From: Clostridia bacterium
Lineage (GTDB): Bacteria; Bacillota; Clostridia; Oscillospirales; Acutalibacteraceae
NCBI GenBank assembly: GCA_017432165.1
Contig: JAFRJS010000087.1
Coordinates: 1-44,307, forward strand
DNA length: 44,307 bases
Reading direction: 5' to 3'
Position 1 is the stretch's first letter. Each line of letters opens with the position of its first letter. Position numbers and translations under genes: made by a program. Below are positions 7,652-15,817 of the stretch, piece by piece. The notes beneath the pieces were generated by a model. That model made no database searches and was not told the DNA's origin. It saw nothing but the letters and a program-made list of their open reading frames with translations.

Positions 7652-8827
7652 ATGAAAAGAGTATTTTTGATAGTTCTTGATAGTGTTGGAATTGGCGAGA
7701 TGCCTGATGCAGATAAATACGGCGACAAAGGCAGCAACACTGTGAAAACTTGCTTTAAAAATAAGAATTTTAGTATGCCAAACATGAAAAAAATGGGCCT
7801 TTTTAATATTGACGGCATGGATTATGCCGAAAGTGAAAAAAATCCGACGGCGAGTTTTGCAAGAATGAGCGAAATGTCAAACGGCAAAGACACGATAATC
7901 GGTCACTGGGAAATTGCGGGGATAGAATCAGAAAAGCCGCTTCCTACATATCCAAACGGGTTTCCTAAAGATGTAATCGAAAAATTTGAAAAATTAACCG
8001 GCAGAAAAATTCTTTGCAATAAGCCGTATTCCGGCACGGAGGTTTTAAAAGATTACGGCAAAGAAAGTGTGGAAACCGGAAAATTAATTGTTTATACTTC
8101 TGCCGACAGTGTTTTTCAAATCGCAGCACATGAGGATGTTGTCCCGGTGGATGAACTTTATAAATACTGCGAGATTGCCCGAAAAATGCTTTGCGAAGAG
8201 CATGCGGTTGGAAGGGTTATTGCAAGGCCGTTTGTTGGTGAATTCCCAAATTATACGCGCACAACGAATCGCCACGATTTTGCACTTGCTCCGCCGGAAA
8301 AAACAATGCTCGATTTTATTAAAGAAAGCGGGAAAGAAGTTATAGCGGTCGGTAAAATAAGCGATATTTTTGCAGGGTGCGGAGTTACCGAAAAAATACT
8401 TACAAAAGGTAACGCAGATGGCATAAATAAAACACTTGAAATAATGGATAAAGATTTTGAAGGTTTATGCTTTGTTAATTTGGTGGATTTCGATATGCTT
8501 TACGGCCATAGAAATAATGTTGATGGTTATGCTTCGGCTTTGTCGTATTTTGACGAAAAACTAAACGAAATTTGCAGCAAATTAAAAAGCGAAGATATTT
8601 TGATTATAACGGCGGACCATGGTTGTGATCCCGGCACAAAATCAACCGATCATTCCAGGGAATATACCCCAATGATAATTTTTGGAGAAAACATAAAAAA
8701 AGGTGTAAATTTAGGTACGAGAAAGGGTTTTGCCGATACTGGTGCCACAGTGCTTGAATATTTGGGAGTAAAAGAAAAAAATAAAGGAAATTCATTTTTA
8801 AATGAAGTAATAATAAACAGTAGGTGA
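7652..8827 (+). CDS. deoB: Phosphopentomutase
   Basis: A 391-residue Mn2+-dependent enzyme of the alkaline phosphatase superfamily. It interconverts (deoxy)ribose 1-phosphate and 5-phosphate, linking nucleoside phosphorolysis to central metabolism. Family motifs are visible in order: VLDSVGIGEMPDA at the N-terminus (metal ligand), GSNT (the phosphorylated threonine region), DTIIGHWEIAG, DMLYGHRNN and ITADHGCDPGT with DHSREYTP (metal ligands). Length is normal. The ribosome binding site is AAGAGG. The products of the DeoD and pyrimidine phosphorylase encoded downstream are its substrates, and the DeoC encoded downstream uses its product. Confidence 0.96.
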   Translation: MKRVFLIVLDSVGIGEMPDADKYGDKGSNTVKTCFKNKNFSMPNMKKMGLFNIDGMDYAESEKNPTASFARMSEMSNGKDTIIGHWEIAGIESEKPLPTYPNGFPKDVIEKFEKLTGRKILCNKPYSGTEVLKDYGKESVETGKLIVYTSADSVFQIAAHEDVVPVDELYKYCEIARKMLCEEHAVGRVIARPFVGEFPNYTRTTNRHDFALAPPEKTMLDFIKESGKEVIAVGKISDIFAGCGVTEKILTKGNADGINKTLEIMDKDFEGLCFVNLVDFDMLYGHRNNVDGYASALSYFDEKLNEICSKLKSEDILIITADHGCDPGTKSTDHSREYTPMIIFGENIKKGVNLGTRKGFADTGATVLEYLGVKEKNKGNSFLNEVIINSR

Positions 8828-8835
8828 ATAGTTAA

Positions 8836-9489
8836 ATGGATATAAATTTAAAAAATGAAAAAATAATTTTGTGGGGCAAAAAAATTATTATCTGTACGCT
8901 TAGCTTAATTTTGCTTGGTATCGGTTGTGGAATAAATATAGCAGCTCATCAAGGTGCTGACCCAATAACTGTTTTTTATGAAGGATTTGGAAAATTTTTG
9001 GGAATGAATGTAGGTTTGGCGGTCGGAATACTTAATTTTAGCTTGGTAGCGTTTGTTTTTTACGTAAACAGAAAATACATAAATATAGGAACAATAATTT
9101 ACTTGTTTGTTTTGGGGAATTTTATTAATTTTGGTATATGGATTTATAATTTATTGCACGTGCCAAATGTTTTTATTTGCCAGATAATAATGTCATTAGT
9201 CGGTTGCATATTTTGTTTTGTGGGTTTGGGCGGATTTATGGCAATAGATATAGGTATTGACCCATGGACTGCGGCCGCGGTGATTGTAAGTAAAAAAACC
9301 AAAAAATCGTTTAGACTGATAAAAACCATTTTTGATGGGGTTACTTTGTTTTTAGGCTGGGCTATGGGTGGCAAAGTTGGTATTATTACTATTTTTTGTG
9401 TTTTTGCAGGTGGCCCGATTATTCAAAAATCTAATGAAATTCTTGACAAATTGCTCCCGAAAATGCTAAAATTTAATCATAAAGATTAA
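8836..9489 (+). CDS. YczE/YitT-like integral membrane protein
   Basis: A 217-residue protein with about five to six hydrophobic segments (roughly residues 15-35, 52-75, 80-105, 112-135, 140-160 and 175-200). The motifs GIGCGINIAAHQGADPITVF and GIDPWTAAAVIVSK match the repeated G.DP pattern of the YczE/YitT/YyaS membrane family as I remember it. The function is unknown in general. The position between deoB and deoD suggests a transport or membrane role in nucleoside or pentose use, but that is inference from context. It starts eight bases after the deoB stop. The ribosome binding site is weak, so translational coupling to deoB is likely. Confidence 0.75.
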   Translation: MDINLKNEKIILWGKKIIICTLSLILLGIGCGINIAAHQGADPITVFYEGFGKFLGMNVGLAVGILNFSLVAFVFYVNRKYINIGTIIYLFVLGNFINFGIWIYNLLHVPNVFICQIIMSLVGCIFCFVGLGGFMAIDIGIDPWTAAAVIVSKKTKKSFRLIKTIFDGVTLFLGWAMGGKVGIITIFCVFAGGPIIQKSNEILDKLLPKMLKFNHKD

Positions 9490-9570
9490 GTTAAAAAGTT
9501 ATAAATAAGCAAACAAAATTAATTTATAATTTTTGATTAAATTAATAGTGTTATTGCGAATTTATTTATT

Positions 9571-9611
9571 AAAAGGTGGTGAATTTGAGTAAATTTTCTT
9601 TTAGTTATTAA
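9571..9611 (+). promoter_or_regulatory. Possible 8-codon leader ORF before deoD
   Basis: A strong ribosome binding site AAAAGGTGG (9571-9579) is followed at 5 bases by TTG (9585) and a short frame MSKFSFSY ending in TAA (9609-9611). The deoD ATG at 9639 is in the same frame, after two in-frame stops, and lacks a good ribosome binding site. This could be a leader peptide or a remnant. Confidence 0.35.
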
Positions 9612-9638
9612 ATTAGAAGATAAATTTGCTCGTTTTTT

Positions 9639-10355
9639 ATGTCTAATATACCAACTCCGCATATAAATGCGAAAAAAGAAGATATAGCAGACGTTGTTTT
9701 AATGCCCGGAGATCCCTTAAGAGCCAAATTTATAGCAGAAAATTTTTTAACCGAAGTAAAATGCTTTAATACAGTAAGGAATATGCTTGGGTTTACCGGA
9801 AAATACGGCGAAAAAACGGTTTCTGTTATGGGCAGCGGAATGGGCATGCCGTCAATCGGAATTTATTCTTATGAACTTTATAATTTTTACGATGTTCAAG
9901 CTATAATTAGAATCGGTAGCGCAGGAGCTTTGCAAGATTATATAAACTTAGAAGATATAGTTTTGGCAATGGGAGCATGCACAGATTCAAATTATTGTGG
10001 CCAATATGGTTTAAATGGCACGTTTTCACCAATCGCAGATTATAATTTGCTGAAAAAGGCAGAAGAAAATTCCAAAAAGTTATCAGTTAATACTTTTGTG
10101 GGGAATATTTGTTCCAGTGATGTTTTTTATGATAGCTCGGAATCTTTGCAAAAATGGAAAGACATGGGAGTTTTGGCAGCAGAGATGGAAGCTGCGGCTC
10201 TTTACGTTAATGCGGCAAGGGCAAACAAAAAGGCGCTTTGCATTTTAACTGTTTCGGATTGCCTGCTGAAAGGTCTTTCACTTTCGTCCGAAAAAAGGCA
10301 GTTGGGTTTCAGTAATATGGTAAAACTTGCACTGGATACAGCCGCAGGAAAATAG
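9639..10355 (+). CDS. deoD: Purine-nucleoside phosphorylase, DeoD type
   Basis: This 238-residue enzyme of the nucleoside phosphorylase family splits purine (deoxy)nucleosides with phosphate into base and (deoxy)ribose 1-phosphate. Recognised motifs are TPHINAKKEDIADVVLMPGD at the N-terminus, the phosphate-binding region around GSGMGMPS, RIGSAGAL and AAEMEAAALY, which contacts the ribose. Length and N-terminus match hexameric DeoD, so the ATG at 9639 is favoured although only a poor, distant AGAAG precedes it. Its ribose 1-phosphate product goes to DeoB. It stops with TAG. Confidence 0.93.
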   Translation: MSNIPTPHINAKKEDIADVVLMPGDPLRAKFIAENFLTEVKCFNTVRNMLGFTGKYGEKTVSVMGSGMGMPSIGIYSYELYNFYDVQAIIRIGSAGALQDYINLEDIVLAMGACTDSNYCGQYGLNGTFSPIADYNLLKKAEENSKKLSVNTFVGNICSSDVFYDSSESLQKWKDMGVLAAEMEAAALYVNAARANKKALCILTVSDCLLKGLSLSSEKRQLGFSNMVKLALDTAAGK

Positions 10356-10438
10356 CTGCCGATAATCTAAAAAGCGGCTATAATTTATTGGCATAATTCA
10401 TATTGTTTAATAAATCGTGTTTTAATTTGGAGGAAATT

Positions 10439-11512
10439 ATGAGAAATATAATTTCAAAAATAGGCGTGACTTTATTGGTGCTCAGTTTTGTGGGTATACT
10501 GGCTTTTGCTATTAATACAGGTTTTAAAATTGCAACAGGTCTGGAAGATGACAACCGCTTTTCTGTTTCTATGGTAACGGATGGCGGCGGAATTAACGAT
10601 CAGTCGTTTCAAGAATCTTCTTGGAAGGGTATGCAAGAACTTGCAAAAGAAACAGATGTAAAAGTAAGCTATGTGGAATGCCCGCAAACTTCTGATTTTT
10701 TGAGTAATATAGATAAACTTGCCGACGAAAATACTGATTTAATTTGGGGAATAGGTTATAAATTAGCTGATACCATTGAGCTTGCAGCCAAAACAAATCC
10801 CGAAATAAATTATGCTTTGGCAGATTTTTCACTTGGCGAAAAAACTCCTGAAAACGTTACGTGTGCGGTGTTTAGGTCTGAGGAATCTTCGTTTGTGGTG
10901 GGATACATAGCGGCAATGACAACAAAAACGGATTGCGTTGGTTTTGTTGGCGGTATAAAAGGTTTGGTTATAGATCAATTTGAATATGGTTATCTTGCGG
11001 GAGTGAAATACGCATCTAAAAAACTCGGAAAAAACATAGACGTAAAAATTCAATACGCTGAAAGCTTTACGGATTCTGCCAAAGGCAAAGCAATTGCAAT
11101 GAAAATGTATGATGAATGCGATGTAATTTTTCACGCTGCGGGCGGCGCAGGAGTAGGCGTTATTGAAGCCGCCAAAGAAACAGGAAATTACGTTATAGGT
11201 GTAGATAAAGATCAGTCATCACTTGCACCGAAAAACGTTCTTACTTCAGCTATTAAAGACGTTGGCAAAGCAGTAAAAATGATTTCCATAAAAGCTTTAA
11301 ACGGAGAAAACACCGGCGGAAAAACTTTTTCTTATGGTATAAAAGAACACTGCGTAGGAATACCCGCAGAAAACCCCAATTTAGATCCTTCAGTGTACAA
11401 ATCTGCAATTGAAATCCAGAGAAAAATCTCAGACGGAAAAATCGTTTCTCCCGGTAACGAAAAGGATTACAATGAATTTATTAATAAGCTTTCTAGAGGC
11501 GAAATAATATAA
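10439..11512 (+). CDS. BMP-family nucleoside-binding protein of an ABC importer
   Basis: A 357-residue substrate-binding protein of the Bmp/PnrA/YufN family, which delivers nucleosides to an ABC importer. The mature region begins near RFSVSMVTDGGGINDQSFQES, a hallmark of the family. Other recognisable stretches are LIWGIGYKLADTIELAAKTNP, DFSLGEKTPENV and FHAAGGAGVGVIEAAKETG. The ATG at 10439 follows GGAGGAAATT. The N-terminus has one hydrophobic segment (about residues 8-30) but no cysteine, so there is no lipobox. It should be held by an uncleaved N-terminal anchor instead of a lipid, unlike most Gram-positive BMP proteins. It is directly followed by the ATPase and two permeases. Confidence 0.92.
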   Translation: MRNIISKIGVTLLVLSFVGILAFAINTGFKIATGLEDDNRFSVSMVTDGGGINDQSFQESSWKGMQELAKETDVKVSYVECPQTSDFLSNIDKLADENTDLIWGIGYKLADTIELAAKTNPEINYALADFSLGEKTPENVTCAVFRSEESSFVVGYIAAMTTKTDCVGFVGGIKGLVIDQFEYGYLAGVKYASKKLGKNIDVKIQYAESFTDSAKGKAIAMKMYDECDVIFHAAGGAGVGVIEAAKETGNYVIGVDKDQSSLAPKNVLTSAIKDVGKAVKMISIKALNGENTGGKTFSYGIKEHCVGIPAENPNLDPSVYKSAIEIQRKISDGKIVSPGNEKDYNEFINKLSRGEII

Positions 11513-11536
11513 AATTATATGGAAAGGGGAATTGCA

Positions 11537-13081
11537 TTGGAAATTAGTAAAGACTATGCTGTTCAGATGCGTGGAATAAGTAAATTTTTTGGCAATTTTC
11601 AAGCACTGGATTCGGTTGATTTAGACGTAAAAAAAGGCGAAACGCACGCAATTTTAGGCGAAAACGGTGCCGGAAAAAGTACGCTTATGAACATACTTTA
11701 TGGTTTGTATGGCGCTGACGGCGGTACGATTTATTTAAACGGCGAACCGGTTTACATAAAAAATCCAAGTGTTGCCATTTCTTATGGCATAGGCATGGTC
11801 CACCAGCATTTTATGCTTGTGGAAAAATTTACAGTGCTTCAAAATATAATTTTAGGAAACGAATCAACAGACAAATTCGGCATAATTAACATGCGAAAAG
11901 CCAGAAAAAAAGTAATTGAAATCATAAAACGTTACGGCATGAACGTGGATTTAAAAAAGAAAATTAGAAATATTTCCGTTGGAATGCAGCAAAAAGTTGA
12001 GATATTAAAAGCCTTGTACAGAGGTGCGGAAATTTTAATTCTCGATGAACCGACGGCAGTATTAACGCCGCAAGAAGTTGACGAGCTGCTTGAAATAATT
12101 GAAAACTTAAAAAAAGACGGCAAAACAGTTATAATAATAACTCATAAACTCAAGGAAATAAAAAAATCCTCCAAAGAATGCACAATAATAAGAAAAGGTA
12201 AATTTGTCGATTGTGTAAACGTTAAAGATGAAAGCGAACAAAGTTTGGCGGAAAAAATGGTGGGGCATAAAGTTAAGCTGCTTGTTGACAAAGAAAAAGC
12301 AACCCCTGGTGAAGTTGTTTTTGAAATTAAAGATTTGAATGTAAAAAGTGAAAGAGGAATAGACGTTATAAAAAATCTTTCTATGTCGCTGAGAAAAGGC
12401 GAGATATACGGCTTGGCGGGAGTGGACGGAAATGGTCAAAAAGAGCTTATGGAGGCACTTATTTGCAGGCTTTACGTTGAATCGGGAAAAATTTTGATTA
12501 ACGGTAAAGAAATCCAAAACACCTCAACTCGCAATGTTTTAGATAGCAAAATATCAATAATCCACGAAGATAGGCATAGATACGGCTGTATTTTGGGAAT
12601 GTCTGTCGCGGATAATGCTATACTTGAAAAGTACAGGGAAAAGCCTTTTAACGCAAACGGATTTTTAAATTATGACGAAAGAGATAAATACACAGAAAAG
12701 CTTATTGAAAAGTACGATGTTAGACCTTCAAAATGTAAATATACAAAAATTAGAAATTTATCCGGCGGAAATCAGCAAAAGTTAGTAATCGGTAGGGAAA
12801 TTGAAAATGACCCCGATCTTTTAATTGCCATTCAGCCTACAAGGGGTCTGGATGTTGGAGCTATTGAATATGTTCATAAAGTTTTAATTGATTTAAGAGA
12901 TAAAGGCAAAGCGATATTGTTGATTTCGCTTGAACTTGATGAGATACTCGATCTTTCGGACAGAATCGGAGTTATTTACGACGGAAGCATCGTTGGGGAA
13001 TTTGATCAAAAAGAAGCTAATGAGCAAAACGTTGGATTATTAATGGCGGGAGGTAAAAATAATGACGAGGAGCATATCTAG
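11537..13081 (+). CDS. Nucleoside ABC importer, ATPase with two ABC domains
   Basis: About 514 residues with two fused nucleotide-binding domains, as in NupO/YufO. Domain 1 has Walker A GENGAGKST, a degenerate signature ISVGMQQK and Walker B LILDEPTAVLTPQE. Domain 2 has a weak Walker A (GVDGNGQKE), a good signature LSGGNQQK and the family-typical IAIQPTRGLDVG. I chose the TTG at 11537 because AAAGGGG lies seven bases upstream. The in-frame ATG at 11519 has no ribosome binding site. The C-terminus overlaps the permease start by 20 bases, so the two are translationally coupled. It ends in TAG, showing that TAG is an ordinary stop here. Confidence 0.93.
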   Translation: MEISKDYAVQMRGISKFFGNFQALDSVDLDVKKGETHAILGENGAGKSTLMNILYGLYGADGGTIYLNGEPVYIKNPSVAISYGIGMVHQHFMLVEKFTVLQNIILGNESTDKFGIINMRKARKKVIEIIKRYGMNVDLKKKIRNISVGMQQKVEILKALYRGAEILILDEPTAVLTPQEVDELLEIIENLKKDGKTVIIITHKLKEIKKSSKECTIIRKGKFVDCVNVKDESEQSLAEKMVGHKVKLLVDKEKATPGEVVFEIKDLNVKSERGIDVIKNLSMSLRKGEIYGLAGVDGNGQKELMEALICRLYVESGKILINGKEIQNTSTRNVLDSKISIIHEDRHRYGCILGMSVADNAILEKYREKPFNANGFLNYDERDKYTEKLIEKYDVRPSKCKYTKIRNLSGGNQQKLVIGREIENDPDLLIAIQPTRGLDVGAIEYVHKVLIDLRDKGKAILLISLELDEILDLSDRIGVIYDGSIVGEFDQKEANEQNVGLLMAGGKNNDEEHI

Positions 13082-14192
13082 AATCTTAAAATCTTATTTT
13101 ATGCGGACATTTATAGCTGTGCTTTTAGGGTTTGTAGTTGCTTCCGCAATACTTTTTATTACCGGATATAATCCATCTCAGTGTATGGCTGTTATGTTTA
13201 ATGCGGTATTTTCTCGCCCGAAATTTATAGTAAATGTTATTTTAAAAAGCACACCGATAATACTAACCGGTTTGAGTGTTGCATTTGCATTTAAAATGGG
13301 TCTTTTTAATATTGGTGCAGAGGGGCAATATATTGTTTCCACCATAGCTGCGGCTATAGCTGGCTTAGTCTTTAATTTTCATCCGATAATTCAGGTACCG
13401 CTTGTAATTATGTCAGGCGTTTTTGCGGGTGCAATTTTTGGCGGTATAATTGGTTTTTTAAAATCTAAATTTGGAATCCACGAAGTTATAACCAGTATAA
13501 TGCTTAACTGGATAGCGCTTTATCTTTGCAATTATATTTCAAATTTAGCATGTTTTCATAAACCGGAAAGCGATGGTACATACCCAATAAACGAGTCCGG
13601 GCTTACGCTTTTTATGTATAAATGGAAATTCTCGGAAGAAGGAAGAAGTTTCTTAAAAAACAATCCGGTTCTTAATGATATAATTTTAAAAACAGATTTT
13701 AATTTTAATTTTATTTTGGCTGTAATTATAGCAATAGTTGTTTGGGTAGTTATTTATAAAACTCGTAAGGGCTATGAATTTCGTGCGTGTGGTTTGAATC
13801 CTGATGCAGCTCAAAACGCAGGGATTGATGTAAACAAAAATATTATATATACAATGCTGATTTCCGGCGCATTGTCGGGTTTGGCGGGCGCACTTGCGTT
13901 AACGGGTTCTTCAAATCCTGTTATACACGTTCTTCCTGTTTTTGAAAATTATGGTTTTAATGGTCTTTCTGTGGCATTAATTGCCGGCAGTTCACCGATC
14001 GGTTGTATTTTTGCAGGGGTTATGTTTAGTGCGCTGATTTATGCAGGGCAGTCTTTGCAGTTCAAACTCGGTGCGCCTTCTGAAATAGTTAATATAATGA
14101 TTGGAACCATAGTGTTTTTTGTGGCTCTGTCGGTGATAATTCCTATGATTGTAGACAAAATAGTTGAAAAGGAGGAAAGAAAAAGTGCTTAA
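13062..14192 (+). CDS. Nucleoside ABC importer, permease 1
   Basis: A 376-residue membrane protein of the LivH/RbsC-type permease family (BPD_transp_2), matching NupP. About nine to ten hydrophobic segments are visible, with the family motif MGLFNIGAEGQYIVS near residues 80-95 and SGALSGLAGAL before the last helices. GGGAGG precedes the ATG, which lies inside the end of the ATPase gene. It pairs with the next permease to form the channel. Context with a BMP protein and catabolic phosphorylases supports nucleosides as the substrate. Confidence 0.9.
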   Translation: MTRSISRILKSYFMRTFIAVLLGFVVASAILFITGYNPSQCMAVMFNAVFSRPKFIVNVILKSTPIILTGLSVAFAFKMGLFNIGAEGQYIVSTIAAAIAGLVFNFHPIIQVPLVIMSGVFAGAIFGGIIGFLKSKFGIHEVITSIMLNWIALYLCNYISNLACFHKPESDGTYPINESGLTLFMYKWKFSEEGRSFLKNNPVLNDIILKTDFNFNFILAVIIAIVVWVVIYKTRKGYEFRACGLNPDAAQNAGIDVNKNIIYTMLISGALSGLAGALALTGSSNPVIHVLPVFENYGFNGLSVALIAGSSPIGCIFAGVMFSALIYAGQSLQFKLGAPSEIVNIMIGTIVFFVALSVIIPMIVDKIVEKEERKSA

Positions 14193-15108
14193 TAATATTT
14201 TAATTGCAATTACAATAACATTAATGTATTCGGCACCGCTTACCTTGGCAGCTATTGGCGGAGTGATTTCGGAAAGGTCCGGAATTACAAATATCGGCAT
14301 TGAAGGAATGATGAGCATAGGGGCGCTAACAGGCGCAGCAGTAGGATATTTTACTCAAAATCCATGGCTTGGGTTAATTTGCGCGGGAATTGCAGGAGGA
14401 TTGCTTGCACTTTTGCATGCGGTTGCATCTATCAGTTGTCGTGCTGATCAAACGGTTTCTGGCCTTGCGATTAACTTAATCGGCCCTGGTTTGGCGATGT
14501 TTTTATCTAGATATTTTTTCAGCGGAGCAACAATGACGCTTCCTGTTCCTGTAAAACTTCCTAAAGTTGTGGATCCGATTTATTTTCAAAACACACCATT
14601 TAGTAGCTTGAGTATTGATGCAAGTGTAGTTATTGCACTAATTGTGGTTTTAGTTACATATTTTGTTCTTTATCAAACAAAGTGGGGACTTAGAATTCGT
14701 GCAATGGGTGAACATCCTGCAGCTGTAGATACACTTGGCGTTTCAGTTTATAAATCAAGATATACATGTGTGATTATTTCCGGAATTTTAGCCGGATTAG
14801 GCGGTGGCACAGTGACTTTGGCAATAATTTCGCAGTTTACTCCAACGGCTATCAGCGGCCAAGGTTTTATTGCATTGGCGGCAGTAATATTTGGTAAATG
14901 GCGCCCGATTGGTGCATATTTGGCGTGTTTGCTTTTTGGATTTTCTCAGGCCTTGGTTATTTTGCTTGGTGGAGGAAGCATACAAATACCGTCAACTTTG
15001 CTGGCTATGATTCCGTATATTCTTACAATAGCAGTGTTAATTCTGTTTGTTGGGCGTTCGTCAGCTCCAAAAGCTGCCGGTGTGCCTTATAAAAAAGGTG
15101 AGCGCTAA
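14185..15108 (+). CDS. Nucleoside ABC importer, permease 2
   Basis: A 307-residue permease (NupQ-like) with about eight to nine hydrophobic segments and the matching motif ITNIGIEGMMSIGALTGA. The GTG at 14185 is chosen because AAAGGAGGAAAG ends a few bases upstream. The first permease ends at 14192, so the genes overlap by 8 bases and are coupled. A longer reading from 14164 would start inside that ribosome binding site region. It forms the second half of the nucleoside channel. Confidence 0.9.
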   Translation: MLNNILIAITITLMYSAPLTLAAIGGVISERSGITNIGIEGMMSIGALTGAAVGYFTQNPWLGLICAGIAGGLLALLHAVASISCRADQTVSGLAINLIGPGLAMFLSRYFFSGATMTLPVPVKLPKVVDPIYFQNTPFSSLSIDASVVIALIVVLVTYFVLYQTKWGLRIRAMGEHPAAVDTLGVSVYKSRYTCVIISGILAGLGGGTVTLAIISQFTPTAISGQGFIALAAVIFGKWRPIGAYLACLLFGFSQALVILLGGGSIQIPSTLLAMIPYILTIAVLILFVGRSSAPKAAGVPYKKGER

Positions 15109-15131
15109 AACTTAGGCAAAAGGTGATTAAA

Positions 15132-15788
15132 ATGGATATAAATGAAATTCTTTCAAAAGTAGACCACACTCTTTTGGCACCCACATCAACAAAAGAGCAG
15201 ATATTTAAGCTTTGCGATGAGGGAATAAAATACAAAGTGGCATCGGTTTGTATACCGCCGTGCTACGTTAAAAGTGCAAAAAAATATGTGGGCGATAAAT
15301 TAAAAATTTGCACAGTTATCGGTTTTCCAAATGGTTATAATAATACAGAAGTAAAATTATTTGAAACTAAAAATGCGCTTGATTGCGGCGCAGATGAAAT
15401 CGACATGGTAATAAACATATGCGATTTAAAAAACAAGAATTTTGATAGTATTGAAAAAGAAATTTATGAGCTAAAAAAATTATGCGGCAGTAAAATTTTA
15501 AAAGTTATAATAGAAACGTGTTTGCTAACCGAAGAAGAAAAAATAAAAATGTGCAAAATAATAACAAACTCCGGAGCAGATTTTATAAAAACTTCAACGG
15601 GTTTTTCGTTTTCCGGTGCCAATTTAGAGGATATTAAACTGTTTGCCGAAAATATTGGGGAAAATGTAAAAATAAAAGCTGCCGGCGGAATAAAAAGCTT
15701 AAACGATGCTGAAGATTTTATAAATTGCGGCGCTTCAAGGCTTGGTACGAGTAGAATTGTGAATATTGTTTCCAAAATTCAGGGTTAA
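15132..15788 (+). CDS. deoC: Deoxyribose-phosphate aldolase
   Basis: This 218-residue TIM-barrel class I aldolase cleaves 2-deoxyribose 5-phosphate to glyceraldehyde 3-phosphate and acetaldehyde, the last step of deoxynucleoside breakdown. The Schiff-base lysine lies in DFIKTSTGFS, the proton-relay region in GADEIDMVIN, and a second conserved lysine in KAAGGIKS. The ATG at 15132 has AAAGGTG upstream. A GTG at 15123 falls inside that site and is rejected. It lies between the importer and the pyrimidine phosphorylase, as in deo operons. Confidence 0.96.
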   Translation: MDINEILSKVDHTLLAPTSTKEQIFKLCDEGIKYKVASVCIPPCYVKSAKKYVGDKLKICTVIGFPNGYNNTEVKLFETKNALDCGADEIDMVINICDLKNKNFDSIEKEIYELKKLCGSKILKVIIETCLLTEEEKIKMCKIITNSGADFIKTSTGFSFSGANLEDIKLFAENIGENVKIKAAGGIKSLNDAEDFINCGASRLGTSRIVNIVSKIQG

Positions 15789-15817
15789 TTTTATTTAGGA
15801 AAGGAATTTGTTTTGCT

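Noticed and set aside
9490..9570. Purine or other riboswitch before the nucleoside genes
   Set aside because: The region is AT-rich with only a weak ATTAATTT/AAATTAAT pair. I see no conserved aptamer core.
10361..10385. Possible hairpin after deoD as a terminator
   Set aside because: Pairing needs a three-base bulge and there is no T-run, so read-through into the BMP gene is more likely.
13076..13081. TAG reassigned to an amino acid across the genome, suggested by metG
   Set aside because: The ABC ATPase, deoD, NUDIX and pdp genes all end properly at TAG. In two of them a TAA follows within a few codons, so backup stops exist, but protein ends match their families.
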